Notes under the pieces: model-generated | What the model was told of the DNA's origin: nothing | The model's database searches: none | What the model saw: only the letters and a program-made list of their open reading frames with translations | Assembly: GCA_023548195.1 (NCBI GenBank) | Contig: JAJHZJ010000082.1 | Location: 1,201,001-1,265,000, forward strand | Direction: 5' to 3' | DNA from: Bettongia penicillata ogilbyi | Lineage: Eukaryota > Chordata > Mammalia > Diprotodontia > Potoroidae | Length of the DNA: 64,000 nucleotides | Part shown: positions 35,601 to 39,169 of the stretch, one piece after another | Layout: each line of letters opens with the position of its first letter | Position numbering within the stretch: position 1 is the stretch's first letter | Program-made: the position numbers and the translations under genes

Positions 35601-35981
35601 GGTCTCATGTGGAGAGGCTGCTACGCTCCTCTGAATTATTGCCCTTGGCTTTCTGTTTTCAGCTGCTCTAATCTATTACCTTCTCCACTTTGCTAACACT
35701 TTTAGCTTCTTCCTTTTGTGATGGGCTTATCTTTCCTTAGGGACTCTCTTCTGACCCCTTGTGCCCAAAGTAAGGCCTTTGCCCCTAGTAGATGCTCAGT
35801 TACATCCATTGGATATAGGAGTGAATAACTGTTTGTCCTTCTTTTTTTGCAGTGTGACTGGCTCAACAGTTACCATAAAACCTGCAGGGAAGTGATTGGG
35901 AAGGAACTGCAGAAGCAGGGGCGGCAGGAAGCCCTGGAGTGGCTCATCAGAGAAACAAACCCAATTTCCTTACGGCACTAG
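1229..35981 (+). CDS. XPNPEP1: XPNPEP1, cytosolic X-prolyl aminopeptidase 1 (whole span, 18 exons, 5'-incomplete)
   Basis: Metallo-aminopeptidase of the M24B (pita-bread) family. It cleaves the N-terminal residue from Xaa-Pro-peptides in the cytosol and uses two Mn ions. Joining 18 exons with canonical GT-AG borders gives 1755 nt, i.e. 584 residues plus TAG. Human XPNPEP1 has 623 residues, so exactly 39 N-terminal residues are missing and must lie left of the window; all residue numbers here are on that scale. By family knowledge, domain I is roughly residues 1-160, domain II 161-323 and the catalytic domain 324-623. Metal ligands D415, D426, H489, E523 and E537 are all present, as are H395, H485 and H498. 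There is no frameshift or stop and every splice phase matches. Each exon is listed separately. The paralogues XPNPEP2 (secreted, GPI-anchored) and XPNPEP3 (mitochondrial) fit much less well. Confidence 0.98.
1370..1416. repeat. Impure (TG/TA)n microsatellite
   Basis: Mixed GTGTATGTG and TATATG units, 80 nt after the 1229-1292 exon. Confidence 0.8.
1664..1707. repeat. (TG)n microsatellite with a CG core
   Basis: Long TG run interrupted by GCGCGC. It creates open frames of Cys/Val and His/Thr on the two strands, which are not genes. Confidence 0.95.
1708..2584. other. Intron sequence, no gene or clear repeat
   Basis: Ordinary intron DNA ending in the T-rich tract of the acceptor at 2584. I recognise no repeat family. 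Confidence 0.5.
2585..2689 (+). CDS. XPNPEP1: XPNPEP1 exon, residues 61-95
   Basis: Encodes the run G-T-A-I-I-T-E through W-T-D-G-R-Y-F to L-M-K-M, a hallmark of the creatinase-like N-terminal domain. The acceptor follows a C/T-rich tract (ccatag) and the donor is gtgggt. Phases are 1 in and 1 out. It differs from human only at E68Q and S89N among the residues I compared. Confidence 0.96.
2985..3450 (-). mobile_element. L2-like LINE body fragment, antisense
   Basis: The words 'ggaaggcttcatgg' and 'aaaggataagtag' occur in the order seen in antisense L2 bodies elsewhere in this window (for example 49145-49200). It is highly diverged and the borders are approximate. Confidence 0.45.
3451..4849. 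other. Intron sequence, no gene
   Basis: Unique-looking intron DNA. A poly-T tract at 4105-4120 is the only simple feature. Confidence 0.5.
4850..4942 (+). CDS. XPNPEP1: XPNPEP1 exon, residues 96-126
   Basis: Encodes [20 protein letters not shown] followed by [11 protein letters not shown]. Acceptor ttccag, donor gttagt, phase 1 to 1. S115 and K116 sit in the domain I linker, where human has S and R. Position 126 is S where human has T. Confidence 0.96.
5067..5148 (-). mobile_element. MIR/CORE-type SINE fragment, antisense
   Basis: Shows 'gctgaaagggatcttagagat' followed by 'cctcatttcacag' and 'gagaaatctgaggtctagagag'. This is the order of the antisense MIR-class SINEs common in this window. 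Confidence 0.65.
5155..5590 (+). mobile_element. Non-LTR retrotransposon 3' end (L1-type tail), sense
   Basis: Contains the motif 'ccacatccagaggaagaac', then 'gcaacatgactaagg', 'agaacctatatgaaa', a G-rich purine tract (5482-5530) and an A-rich AATAAATAAT tail. This is the usual 3' end of marsupial L1-mobilised elements. It sits in the intron after residue 126. Confidence 0.75.
5849..5992 (+). CDS. XPNPEP1: XPNPEP1 exon, residues 127-174
   Basis: Encodes [20 protein letters not shown] and continues to L-L-T-L-G-L-D-Y-T, the end of domain I and the linker to domain II. Acceptor ttcctag, donor gttagt, phase 1 to 1. Human has Y where this has Q128. Confidence 0.96.
5993..7119. other. Intron sequence, no gene
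   Basis: No repeat family is recognised with confidence. A purine-rich G/A stretch lies at 6380-6410. Confidence 0.5.
7120..7985 (+). mobile_element. L2 LINE, ORF2 reverse-transcriptase C-terminal part, sense, decayed
   Basis: Broken frames give [10 protein letters not shown] (7265-7295), a degenerate form of the L2 reverse-transcriptase L-L-D-L-S-A-A-F-D-T block. Downstream come the words typical of the L2 region that follows ('ggatatcctgtagacatctcaaa'-like, 7582-7605). Many stops and indels show it is an ancient relic. Confidence 0.75.
8106..8545 (+). mobile_element. Composite SINE-like repeat, copy 1
   Basis: Matches 35003-35385 over nearly its full length: 'ggccacac', 'taaacca', 'gagttaggggga', 'cttagagcttggt', then 'gactttgatgactc/g', 'ggaagagagagtgaggctgatg' and a final 'gaaaatgaagggcagacagcaa'. 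The last ~180 bp is the same tail as in the SINE at 62293-62590 and in the antisense copy at 9226-9440. Confidence 0.75.
8598..8735 (-). mobile_element. L2 3' end, antisense
   Basis: 'aataaatatttactaatcactt' followed by 'gtcagacactgtgcttagtgctggg' and 'ccttgagggactcataatct', the reverse complement of the L2 3' terminus. Confidence 0.8.
8757..8925 (-). mobile_element. MIR-class SINE, antisense
   Basis: 'tttatagatgaggaaactgag' followed by 'agggaggttaact' and a 'ggccacata' box. The B-box end lies near 8900. Confidence 0.75.
9226..9440 (-). mobile_element. SINE tail (MAR1-type), antisense
   Basis: Reverse complement of the tail of the 62293-62590 SINE: 'cttgaagaagaccatgatatca', 'gaattggatttaagtgag' and 'ggctgtgcacagtcagcagc'. 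Confidence 0.75.
9894..9989 (+). CDS. XPNPEP1: XPNPEP1 exon, residues 175-206
   Basis: Encodes [20 protein letters not shown] then [12 protein letters not shown], the start of domain II. Acceptor attttag, donor gtgagt, phase 1 to 1. It follows an intron of about 3.9 kb that contains L2 and SINE relics. Confidence 0.96.
9990..11016. other. Intron sequence, no gene
   Basis: No recognised repeat except a short MIR-like 'gagagctggaagatactgcaa' at 10972-10992. Confidence 0.5.
11017..11255 (+). mobile_element. Marsupial tRNA-related SINE with RTE-like tail, sense
   Basis: Head 'ctagatggcatagtaaatagag' with A/B-box remnants, core 'cctcagacacttaatagctgtg' and 'cctcagtttcctcatctataaa', tail 'ggcaaaccactccagtat' and 'gtcaggcacaactgaaaagtg'. 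The same arrangement is found at 18000-18243. Confidence 0.85.
11256..12061. other. Intron sequence, no gene
   Basis: Begins with a short antisense MIR-like piece (11257-11350). The rest is unique. Three long open frames overlap at 11492-11978, but none has a recognisable domain or flanking splice pattern. Confidence 0.5.
12062..12143 (+). CDS. XPNPEP1: XPNPEP1 exon, residues 207-233
   Basis: Encodes [20 protein letters not shown] then IIGTDTI, the [11 protein letters not shown] signature of the creatinase/prolidase-like second domain. Acceptor ttccag, donor gtgaat, phase 1 to 2. The codon split at its 3' end gives R234, where human has M. Confidence 0.96.
12599..12809 (+). CDS. XPNPEP1: XPNPEP1 exon, residues 234-304
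   Basis: Largest exon in the window. It encodes the rest of domain II, from R-L-F-I-D-G-D-R to [14 protein letters not shown]. The middle (about 242-268) is the fastest-changing part relative to human. Acceptor ttttcag, donor gtgggt, phase 2 to 0. The following intron, 7.8 kb, is the longest seen. Confidence 0.96.
12810..13374. other. Intron sequence, no gene
   Basis: First part of the 7.8-kb intron. I recognise nothing here. Confidence 0.5.
13375..14450 (-). mobile_element. L2-type LINE body, antisense, decayed
   Basis: Shows the antisense L2 succession 'ggcattgcaacagtctaggtg', 'atccctggagaatacc', 'gagtgatcaacactgtgaaa', 'agatcattggagactttgagg', 'gaagccagattacaaaggggtgag'. Purine-rich strand bias throughout. 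Confidence 0.75.
14451..15229. other. Intron sequence, no gene
   Basis: AT-rich intron. No recognised family. Confidence 0.5.
15230..15480 (-). mobile_element. Probable L1 3'UTR fragment, antisense
   Basis: 57 bp at 15338-15394 match 17722-17778 at about 82% ('ttcttctttg', 'tctgggttaaaggttt'). The latter is inside an antisense L1 3'UTR. Borders are uncertain. Confidence 0.5.
15764..15865 (+). mobile_element. L2 3' end, sense
   Basis: 'atgtaagctccttgaaggtgg' followed by 'ctcctagcacagtacctggagcataataggta', the L2 3' terminus. Confidence 0.85.
15890..16996 (-). mobile_element. L3/CR1-family LINE, antisense, left part
   Basis: Begins 'tcatagattttcagaactggaag', then 'ggctaaacatccccagttcctt' and 'tgctttgctaaaacatagataa', then 'tggcatgacttattcttgatggagcca'. 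This is the order of the CR1/L3 3' half read in reverse. It is interrupted at about 16996 and resumes at 18933. Confidence 0.8.
17060..17090. repeat. AC/TG hairpin
   Basis: ATACACATA-TGCG-TATGTGTAT is a perfect 9-bp stem with a 4-nt loop, within a mixed AC/AT stretch (17023-17105). Confidence 0.7.
17603..17704. repeat. (CA)n, CTCT and (CTG)n microsatellite block
   Basis: About 24 CA units (17603-17651), then CT and CA interruptions, then CTGCTGCTGCTG at 17690-17701. Confidence 0.95.
18000..18243 (+). mobile_element. Marsupial tRNA-related SINE with RTE-like tail, sense, nearly complete
   Basis: Starts 'gggcaactgggtggcacagtgg', has 'gagtcaggaagacctgagtt', 'tgtgaccctgg', 'tcagtttcctcatttgtaaaatg', 'ggcaaaacactcc' and ends 'gttggacgtgactgaaatgactgaaca'. 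One of the best preserved SINEs in the window. Confidence 0.9.
18251..18932 (-). mobile_element. Solo LTR of an endogenous retrovirus-like element, antisense
   Basis: A 682-bp block bounded by TGTGG...CCACA (TG...CA ends with a short inverted repeat). On the minus strand an AATAAA lies at 18312-18317, about 60 bp from the 3' end, and a TATA-like box lies near 18790-18800. No internal retroviral genes flank it, so it is a solo LTR or an LTR-like relic. I see no clear target-site duplication. It sits directly after the SINE and before the resumed L3/CR1. Confidence 0.65.
18933..19560 (-). mobile_element. L3/CR1-family LINE, antisense, right part
   Basis: Resumes the element left at 16996: 'ggctagtcatttctttaata', 'tttgcagattctgttccctt', 'tttgaaaatcaagacca', and 'gaggaaacagaagccaaatgaaaatt', in CR1/L3 reverse order. 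It may extend to about 19840. Confidence 0.75.
19920..20098 (-). mobile_element. MIR-class SINE, antisense
   Basis: 'agtcatttgcccagtgtcatacagcc', 'ggaaggatttgatcccagttcttcct', then 'cattatgccacattg'. Confidence 0.75.
20099..20581. other. Intron sequence, no gene
   Basis: End of the long intron. A short MIR-like piece occurs at 20200-20250. 'acaaaagactagt' occurs twice (20340 and 20371), a small local duplication. Confidence 0.5.
20582..20671 (+). CDS. XPNPEP1: XPNPEP1 exon, residues 305-334
   Basis: Encodes [20 protein letters not shown] then [10 protein letters not shown], joining domain II to the catalytic domain. Acceptor ctgtag, donor gtgagt, phase 0 to 0. The K-x-x-K-N/S-x-x-E-x-x-x-M/x-R-x-A/x-H helix typical of M24 enzymes is intact. 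Confidence 0.97.
21170..21220 (+). CDS. XPNPEP1: XPNPEP1 exon, residues 335-351
   Basis: Small 51-nt exon encoding [17 protein letters not shown], identical to human over its length. Acceptor tgcatag, donor gttagt. It is in phase 0 on both sides, so skipping it would keep the reading frame. Confidence 0.97.
21649..22010 (+). mobile_element. MIR-class SINE, sense, split by an L2 piece
   Basis: The 5' half (21649-21712, 'agagtcctgaatttggagcaagaagacttgaa') and 3' half (21828-22010, 'actagttatatgactttggacaag', 'gcaagattgttttgaaaattaaatg') flank an L2 3' end at 21716-21815. Confidence 0.7.
21716..21815 (+). mobile_element. L2 3' end, sense
   Basis: 'gagaacagggactgtgttttt' then 'cagcacttagcatagtgccgggcac'. 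It lies inside a MIR-class SINE. Confidence 0.75.
22011..22724. other. Intron sequence, no gene
   Basis: AT-rich. No recognised family. Confidence 0.5.
22725..22868 (-). mobile_element. MIR-class SINE, antisense
   Basis: 'tatattttatggatgaaacag' then 'catggtcactagctagt' and 'agagtccaggtctcctggctccc'. Confidence 0.7.
23092..23150 (+). CDS. XPNPEP1: XPNPEP1 exon, residues 352-370
   Basis: Encodes [19 protein letters not shown] (human has G at 356). Acceptor ttgtcag, donor gtgaga, phase 0 to 2. It is separated from the next exon by only 181 nt, the shortest intron in the gene. Confidence 0.97.
23332..23409 (+). CDS. XPNPEP1: XPNPEP1 exon, residues 371-396 (contains H395)
   Basis: Encodes [20 protein letters not shown] then GAIIHY, the catalytic-domain strand that carries the substrate-binding H395. 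Acceptor gtttcag, donor gtaagg, phase 2 to 2. The split codon makes S397, where human has A. Confidence 0.97.
23655..23790 (+). mobile_element. MIR-class SINE, sense
   Basis: 'gcatgggaagggcactgg', 'cttggattcaaaacccatctctgac', 'tgtgactttgggtaattcactt', 'cctctgtttccc'. Confidence 0.8.
23868..23995 (-). mobile_element. L2 3' end, antisense
   Basis: 'catttattaagtgcctactatgg' then 'ggcactgggagggatgtgg' and 'aggaacttacagtc'. Confidence 0.8.
24418..24678 (-). mobile_element. Marsupial tRNA-related SINE with RTE-like tail, antisense, nearly complete
   Basis: 'gtccaactcttcatgaccccgtgg', 'ttttcttggcaaagatgctgg', 'gtttgccatttccttctccag', 'acttgcctagagtcacatagctag', 'gcactctatccactgagccacctagctgcc'. 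Confidence 0.9.
24680..25165. other. Intron sequence, no gene
   Basis: Contains an A/C-rich low-complexity stretch at 24898-24950. Otherwise unrecognised. Confidence 0.5.
25170..25218. repeat. (CA)n microsatellite with CG interruptions
   Basis: CA units broken by 'tgcacg' and 'gcgcgc'. Confidence 0.9.
25738..25809 (+). CDS. XPNPEP1: XPNPEP1 exon, residues 397-420 (metal ligand D415)
   Basis: Encodes [20 protein letters not shown] then GAQY. D415, the first Mn ligand, is the GAC at 25790-25792 in L-I-D-S-G-A-Q-Y. Residue 409 is N where human has D. Acceptor ctcttag, donor gtaagt, phase 2 to 2. Confidence 0.97.
25810..26604. other. Intron sequence, no gene
   Basis: No repeat family recognised. 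A short (GA)n occurs at 26248-26266. Confidence 0.5.
26605..26770 (+). mobile_element. MIR-class SINE, sense
   Basis: 'cttggttcttatcttaactta', 'gatgtgtggctttgggcaaatga', 'tctcaattattctcatttataaagtg'. Confidence 0.7.
27094..27154 (+). CDS. XPNPEP1: XPNPEP1 exon, residues 421-441 (metal ligand D426)
   Basis: Encodes [20 protein letters not shown] then K. D426, which bridges both metals, is the GAT at 27107-27109 in T-T-D-V-T-R-T. Acceptor ggacag, donor gtaagg, phase 2 to 0. Confidence 0.97.
27490..27830 (-). mobile_element. L1 3'UTR fragment, antisense
   Basis: 'acatatatttctgaatatgtttctcctcc', 'aacaaaggttaaaaag', 'ctgcaaagaaaggaggggg', 'atctctttttggccatgtaggt'. Its start matches 17120-17200 inside another antisense L1 3'UTR. 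Confidence 0.7.
28354..28556. mobile_element. hAT-type foldback MITE, copy 1
   Basis: Begins 'caggggtggg' and ends 'ttcctcactgctg'. Arms of about 38 bp at 28371-28408 and 28502-28540 are near-perfect inverted repeats (about 35 of 38 positions), centred on 'tggactcag'. The same family is seen at 39396-39608. I see no target duplication here. Confidence 0.75.
28640..28815 (+). mobile_element. MIR-class SINE, sense
   Basis: 'tctcagttttaccacttggtaactg', then 'agtgttgtgagactaaagtgaaaatatt', the 3' half of a MIR. Confidence 0.65.
29043..29112 (+). CDS. XPNPEP1: XPNPEP1 exon, residues 442-464
   Basis: Encodes [20 protein letters not shown] then GTK, the conserved V-L-K-G-H-I helix of the catalytic domain. 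Acceptor ttctag, donor gtaagt, phase 0 to 1. Confidence 0.97.
29440..29600 (+). mobile_element. MIR-class SINE, sense
   Basis: 'gagtgctggattttgagtctcag', 'tagctgtgggtacttagcaagtcacttaacct', 'cttcatctgac'. Confidence 0.75.
29690..29880 (+). mobile_element. MIR-class SINE fragment, sense
   Basis: 'gatcttgggctcagatcccaact', 'cctcagttttctaatctgaagaggg', 'tactgaagtgctaagtgctg'. Weak, but the order is right. Confidence 0.5.
29915..30130 (-). mobile_element. HAL1/L1 3' end, antisense
   Basis: T-rich (reverse of the A tail), then 'ttccaaattctctccatctccttccccc' and 'cttgagaaggcaaacaatgtgat'. It matches the 3'UTR of the HAL1 at 42530-42600. Confidence 0.8.
30285..30375 (+). mobile_element. Tigger/mariner-like MITE, one end
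   Basis: 'gcccctaacccttgtgatgta' (30336-30356) repeats the right end of the MITE at 48020-48378. Only this end is recognisable. Confidence 0.55.
30415..30600 (-). mobile_element. L2 3' end, antisense
   Basis: 'cattcattaagcccctactaag' then 'ggttctggggagatcagtaagat' and 'ggggcttctaatctagt'. Confidence 0.75.
30805..31035 (-). mobile_element. MIR-class SINE, antisense, next to a splice acceptor
   Basis: 'tacttttagctttacaaaacactttcc', 'gacagataaagtaattgaggttcagagagg', 'ggtcacatggctat', 'gagtagagcccagatttctg'. Ends about 93 nt before the 31129 exon. Confidence 0.75.
31129..31302 (+). CDS. XPNPEP1: XPNPEP1 exon, residues 465-522 (H485, metal ligand H489, H498)
   Basis: Catalytic core exon: [13 protein letters not shown], then [11 protein letters not shown], then N-V-H-E-G-P. 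H485 is at 31188-31190. The metal ligand H489 is at 31200-31202. E523 is split across the donor, with its first base at 31302. Acceptor cctcag, donor gtaagt, phase 1 to 1. Every compared residue equals human. Confidence 0.98.
31303..31659. other. Short intron between the two catalytic exons
   Basis: No recognised repeat apart from (TG)6 near 31350. It is 357 nt long, so the exons with H489 and with E523/E537 are close together. Confidence 0.6.
31660..31736 (+). CDS. XPNPEP1: XPNPEP1 exon, residues 523-548 (metal ligands E523, E537)
   Basis: Encodes [20 protein letters not shown] then VSTKTK. E523 is completed here and E537 is the GAG at 31701-31703, so the dinuclear metal site is complete. 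Acceptor ctgcag, donor gtgagt, phase 1 to 0. Confidence 0.97.
31914..31947. repeat. Inverted repeat AGATCTTAG / CTAAGATCT
   Basis: 9-bp perfect arms at 31914-31922 and 31939-31947. A second 'gatcttag' at 31923-31930 can pair with the right arm to form a tighter hairpin. Confidence 0.7.
31975..32105 (-). mobile_element. MIR-class SINE, antisense
   Basis: 'ccccattttacagagaaaactgag', 'agtgactggcctaaag', 'ttttgaacctaggtgctctaactcc'. Confidence 0.75.
32120..32226. repeat. Local repeat of unknown family, copy A
   Basis: Matches 33651-33780: 'ccagggcacaaagccagggtga' against 'tagggcacaaaatcagggtga', and 'tagggctttgaggatggagagcagtcag' against 'tagggctttgtggttagagatcagtcag'. Copy A is followed by a MIR, copy B by an L2. 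Confidence 0.7.
32227..32465 (+). mobile_element. MIR-class SINE, sense
   Basis: 'ggctgtgactgggtgaccctgggcaagcca', 'cctgtttcctcacctgtgaaa', 'tcgttgtgaggaccaaacgaaa', 'aaagtactgtgcaaacctg'. Confidence 0.8.
32615..32713 (+). CDS. XPNPEP1: XPNPEP1 exon, residues 549-581
   Basis: Encodes [20 protein letters not shown] then [20 protein letters not shown] is the conserved C-terminal motif of the family. The acceptor cccacag has a strong C/T tract and the donor is gtaagg. Phase 0 to 0. Confidence 0.97.
32870..33015 (+). mobile_element. MIR-class SINE, sense
   Basis: 'ggctgggaattggaagacctg', 'ctgtgtggccttgggaaatc', 'ggtttccccctgtaaaatgag', 'gatgacctctgtggtcc'. Confidence 0.75.
33016..33650. other. 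Intron sequence, no gene
   Basis: Unrecognised. Contains the small palindromic stretch 'gggcatgctaggcaacatgcc' at 33337-33357. Confidence 0.5.
33651..33765. repeat. Local repeat of unknown family, copy B
   Basis: Partner of 32120-32226, 1.5 kb downstream in the last intron and in the same orientation. It is longer than copy A by about 15-20 nt in the middle. Confidence 0.7.
33766..33900 (-). mobile_element. L2 3' end, antisense
   Basis: 'aggcatttattaagtgctttc', 'gtgccaggaattgtcctaagtacta', 'gaagagtttacaccctgatg'. Confidence 0.8.
33901..34675. other. Intron sequence, no gene
   Basis: Purine-rich (33880-34190). It may continue the L2 body but cannot be assigned by eye. Confidence 0.45.
34676..34980. 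mobile_element. Two MIR-class SINE pieces, head-to-head
   Basis: A sense piece (34685-34800, 'ctcaacctcagttttctcatctgtaaaa') is followed at once by an antisense piece (34805-34980, 'ttatccccattttacaaatgggaagactgaggc'). Confidence 0.75.
35003..35385 (+). mobile_element. Composite SINE-like repeat, copy 2
   Basis: Second copy of the 8106-8545 repeat ('ggctaaacca', 'gagttagggggat', 'cttagagcttggtc', 'gactttgatgactcaggaagagagagtgaggctgatg'). Confidence 0.75.
35388..35585. mobile_element. SINE fragments
   Basis: 35388-35470 is an antisense SINE piece ('ggaggatgaatttgaactcggg'). 35490-35585 is a sense MIR 3' piece ('ggattgttgtgaggctcata'). Confidence 0.65.
35853..35981 (+). CDS. XPNPEP1: XPNPEP1 last coding exon, residues 582-623 and stop
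   Basis: Encodes [20 protein letters not shown] then [22 protein letters not shown], with the TAG stop at 35979-35981. The length after residue 581 is the same as in human, but the end is S-L-R-H instead of S-K-Q-H. The acceptor tttttttgcag has a long T tract. Confidence 0.97.
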   Translation, partial: CDWLNSYHKTCREVIGKELQKQGRQEALEWLIRETNPISLRH

Positions 35982-36400
35982 CGCCACTTGATTTTTTTTT
36001 TTTTTGATTTGCTTTTGGGAATGAAGTAAATGTGGAACATTCCTGACACCTTTCGACTTCCCCCTTCTTTCCCCCCTGCTCCCTTTTCTCCGACTCCAAG
36101 AAGAACAGAAAATCTTCTTTGATAGCCCCTTGGAAAAAACACTTTTTTTTTGAAAGAAATTGTTGAGAATAAGCCAAGAGTAAAACTGCTGCACCATGAG
36201 TACAGGTGCCTCAAACCAAACCCACGGTCAGGGTTGCCTGCAGGAAGCCCCTGCACACTGGCCGGTCACGGTGAAACAATCACTGCTCTGACAGGATCCG
36301 ATTCCAGGTTCCAGGTGCTAGCATGTTTTTCATGATAACTGCGATGCTCATGAAGATATATTTATGATCAATGAATAAAAAATAGCAAAACTGTGACTAA
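35982..36400 (+). other. XPNPEP1: XPNPEP1 3' untranslated region
   Basis: About 410 nt between the stop codon and the expected cleavage site. It contains T-rich and A-rich tracts (36000 and 36140) and no recognised repeat. The end is inferred from the polyadenylation signal at 36374 and is not observed. Confidence 0.8.
36374..36379 (+). promoter_or_regulatory. Polyadenylation signal AATAAA of XPNPEP1
   Basis: Canonical AATAAA 393 nt after the stop, followed 20-45 nt later by a TG/T-rich stretch (36401-36420) that could bind CstF. It is the only AATAAA between the stop codon and this point. Confidence 0.85.
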
Positions 36401-38220
36401 TGTTAGTCTTCTGTTCTCTTCTCCCCTTCCTCCTCCCTGCCATGGTATCATTTGCTTACCAGTTCACACAAACTATTTTCTGTTATGGCCTTTCAAAGAA
36501 GGCCTCTGTGTCAAGGCCTTGGATAGGAAGCCACCATGGAGAAAAGCTATGGCCAGGCCAACATCATTCATTTACTTATTTAGTGTCTTGACTACTCACT
36601 GAAGCAATCCTAGAAGAATTTAGCTTGTGGGGCAGCAATGTGTTGTCTCTGCTAGATGACACAGTGTCTTGACTATTCACTGAAGCAATCCTAGAGGAAT
36701 TTAGCTCTTGGGGCAGCTGGAGAATTTGAAGGGGAATCTCTGTTAAAAGATGCAATTGATTGTTCCCCCTTTACTGAGCAGGAGTAGTGTGGGTCCAAGC
36801 CACCAGGAGAAGTGGCAACAAAGCAGGTCTATGATTGATCACGTGATGGCGTGGTCCTAACTTGGATTAAGTGCCCCGCAAACTACAGTCAGCCTGGCTT
36901 CTTTTTCCAAAGATCACCAAATCCCTTTGACATCCTGTGTTGCATGGAAGAAACATAAACCATCTCAAGCCTAGGTTATGTTTGAAACCAGTCCAAGAAA
37001 GAAAAGGATATAGGTCTTATAGCAGCATTATAATTGTTGATCCATCGAAGATCAAATGTTAGATGGCGTTGTTTCCAAATTTCTCAAGTCCAGGTTTTGC
37101 AGACCTGTAGCCATTTTCTGCTTGAATGGTTAGAAGTGTATTCATTGTGTTATTCTTCTGTTTCCACCCCCTCCCCCTCAAACCCCTTCACCCAAGACTG
37201 TAGCCTTTCCTTGGAGACTCAAGCAATTGCCTGTGATCCTTTTCAACTTTTCCTCTCTCAGGATCCAGGAGTAGTGAAATGCAGTCGATTTTGGGTTAAA
37301 CAGACTAACTCAAGTGTAACGGTAACTCCAATATTTGTCCACCAGGCTATTAAACCTGTCACTTCACGAGGAAGCCTTCAGAATGAAGTTTGATTTAATT
37401 GGATCAAGCCAAGAAAACAAAAAGTGTTCAGGTGTTGCTGCCTTTCGGGAGCCTTCTGCGAGAGGCCCATGTCAGCTTGGCATTTCAGGCTAAGAGAAAT
37501 AAACTGGGCAAGTTGGCCCCATAAAGATTGAGGACAAGAATAAAATTGTAATGTGCAGGAGCTCAGAGGGAAGATTGGGTGATAAAAACATAGCTGATGT
37601 GAGGTGTTCTTTCTCAGTTTTATAAAAATGATAAAAAATATTTGGTCAGAGGAAAGGCATCGGATGTAAATGGGCCTGGCCCAAAGGGAGGAGACCTCGC
37701 TTCTTAGCCTCAATTTTTCTTTCCAATGAAATTACATTGACAAGTCAGGGAGATTCCAAGGAGAAGCGAGATCAACATAGGGTCCTCACCTTAAGTGCCC
37801 CAAAGATGGAATTCATCTGAGATAATTCAGGCCCATCAGATAATAGTGATCAAAGTCAAGGAGATTTGTGTCTTTGAAGGAAAACACCTCCCCCACCCCT
37901 CTAACATCAATACAACTGCAGCCACAGGAAGGGATGCACCCAGTAATTACTGCATCACCGGTTCAGTAGGACCTCACCACATCTCATCTTTCCCCATTCC
38001 TTTGGAATTTGTAGCAGGTATTGGTTGGAAAAGTGGGACTATCAGCCCAGTAATCTGGCATTTGGATGCTTTACTTACTGGATGAAAATCTTTGAAAAAT
38101 TAGGTTGTAATCCCTAGCCAAGAGAGTTATCCTGGTTCTCATTTCCTTGGGCTTAAGTTTCCTGATCCCACAAAGGGGAGCCACTGGATAACTAAAGGAC
38201 TTTTGCAGTGCCACTGCTCT
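36401..38220. other. Intergenic DNA just 3' of XPNPEP1
   Basis: No gene found. Apart from the 55-bp duplication listed separately, no repeat is recognised. Several open frames of 90-120 codons show no domain, no splice context and no initiation context. Confidence 0.55.
36582..36717. repeat. Direct repeat of 55 bp, two copies
   Basis: 36582-36636 and 36663-36717 agree at 51 of 55 positions ('agtgtcttgact', 'actgaagcaatcctag', 'ggggcagc') and are separated by 26 bp. It lies about 190 bp past the polyadenylation site. Confidence 0.95.
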
Positions 38221-38221
38221 T

Positions 38222-38375
38222 TTCCTTCCCTTCCTTCCTTCCTTCCTTCCTTCCTTCCTTCCTTCCTTCCTTCCTTCCTTCCTTCCTTCCTTCCTTCCTT
38301 CCTTCCTTCCTTCCTTCCTTCCTTCCTTCCTTCCTTCCTTCCTTCCCTCCTTCCCTCCCTCCATTTCTTTCTCGC
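38222..38375. repeat. (TTCC)n microsatellite
   Basis: About 35 nearly perfect TTCC units. Reverse translation gives a Lys-Glu-Gly-Arg repeat frame, which is not a gene. Confidence 0.99.
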
Positions 38376-38949
38376 TTTTTAGCTTAGCCTAAGGTAGAAT
38401 GTTTCTAGAAAATGGTAGGGTTAAAAACTGAGGATGAAATGGAGGGTTTCTTAGATTATAAAATCTTAAGGTTTATGATTCATGAGACCAGTATCTGTAT
38501 TTGACATGCTCTTTGTACCACCCACACCTTTACCTCCCCGCCCCCCCACCCCCAGGGTTGAGTTTTATACATTGTAGACCCTCAGTCAACGCTAGGTTCT
38601 TGACTGGATCACTTCAAGGGGTTACTATGCTTCCTCTGCGCCAAGCCCTAAGAGAAGTGATAGCAGACCCTTAAGAGGCAAAGACTGAGGTGGTGAAGGG
38701 AATGTTAATAGAGTTCCCTTAAAAAGGATTTTGTATGCCTGGTTATTTTCAGTTATAGGGCACAGTGCTTTATTTTTCAAGCCACAGTAATTTGTATCCT
38801 CATGGATATGGTTGAGTCCATCTGATCCCACAAATTCCTTCTATACCAGCAAGAATGGTCCACTCTGTCCCTAAACTCATCAAGCTCATTTCTGACTTGA
38901 TACTTTGACACAGTCCTCTCACTCCCTGGATTAGCTGGTGTAGGACTTA
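38376..38949. other. Intergenic, no gene
   Basis: A C-rich tract lies at 38535-38554. No recognised family. Confidence 0.5.
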
Positions 38950-39060
38950 GAGATTTGGCTCAGGGTAAATGGATAGAGAATTGGCTTTGAAGCCAGGAAG
39001 ACTTGAGTTCTAGCAACGACTGACATTTTGGCTGGGTGATAATTCACTTAATTCCTCAAC
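38950..39060 (+). mobile_element. SINE fragment, sense
   Basis: 'ggataGAGaattgg'-type head with 'agccaggaagacttgagttctag', then lost. Confidence 0.65.
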
Positions 39061-39169
39061 GTTCTAAGGAATTAAAGTCTCTGTTGCAAAGAAGATCTTG
39101 CCCTGTGTTGGTAGAGGTTGTTTCCTTACCTGGGTATTTTGAGGAAATGGAGACAGTAGTAACAATGGA

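Noticed and set aside
36582..36717. CRISPR-like spaced repeat
   Set aside because: Only two copies of 55 bp, no array, and a mammalian genome.
37034..37393. 119-codon frame 3' of XPNPEP1 as a separate gene
   Set aside because: No domain recognised, no polyadenylation or splice context, and unremarkable composition.
38071..38364. 97-codon Lys-Glu-Gly-Arg repeat protein on the minus strand
   Set aside because: Direct translation of the (TTCC)n microsatellite.
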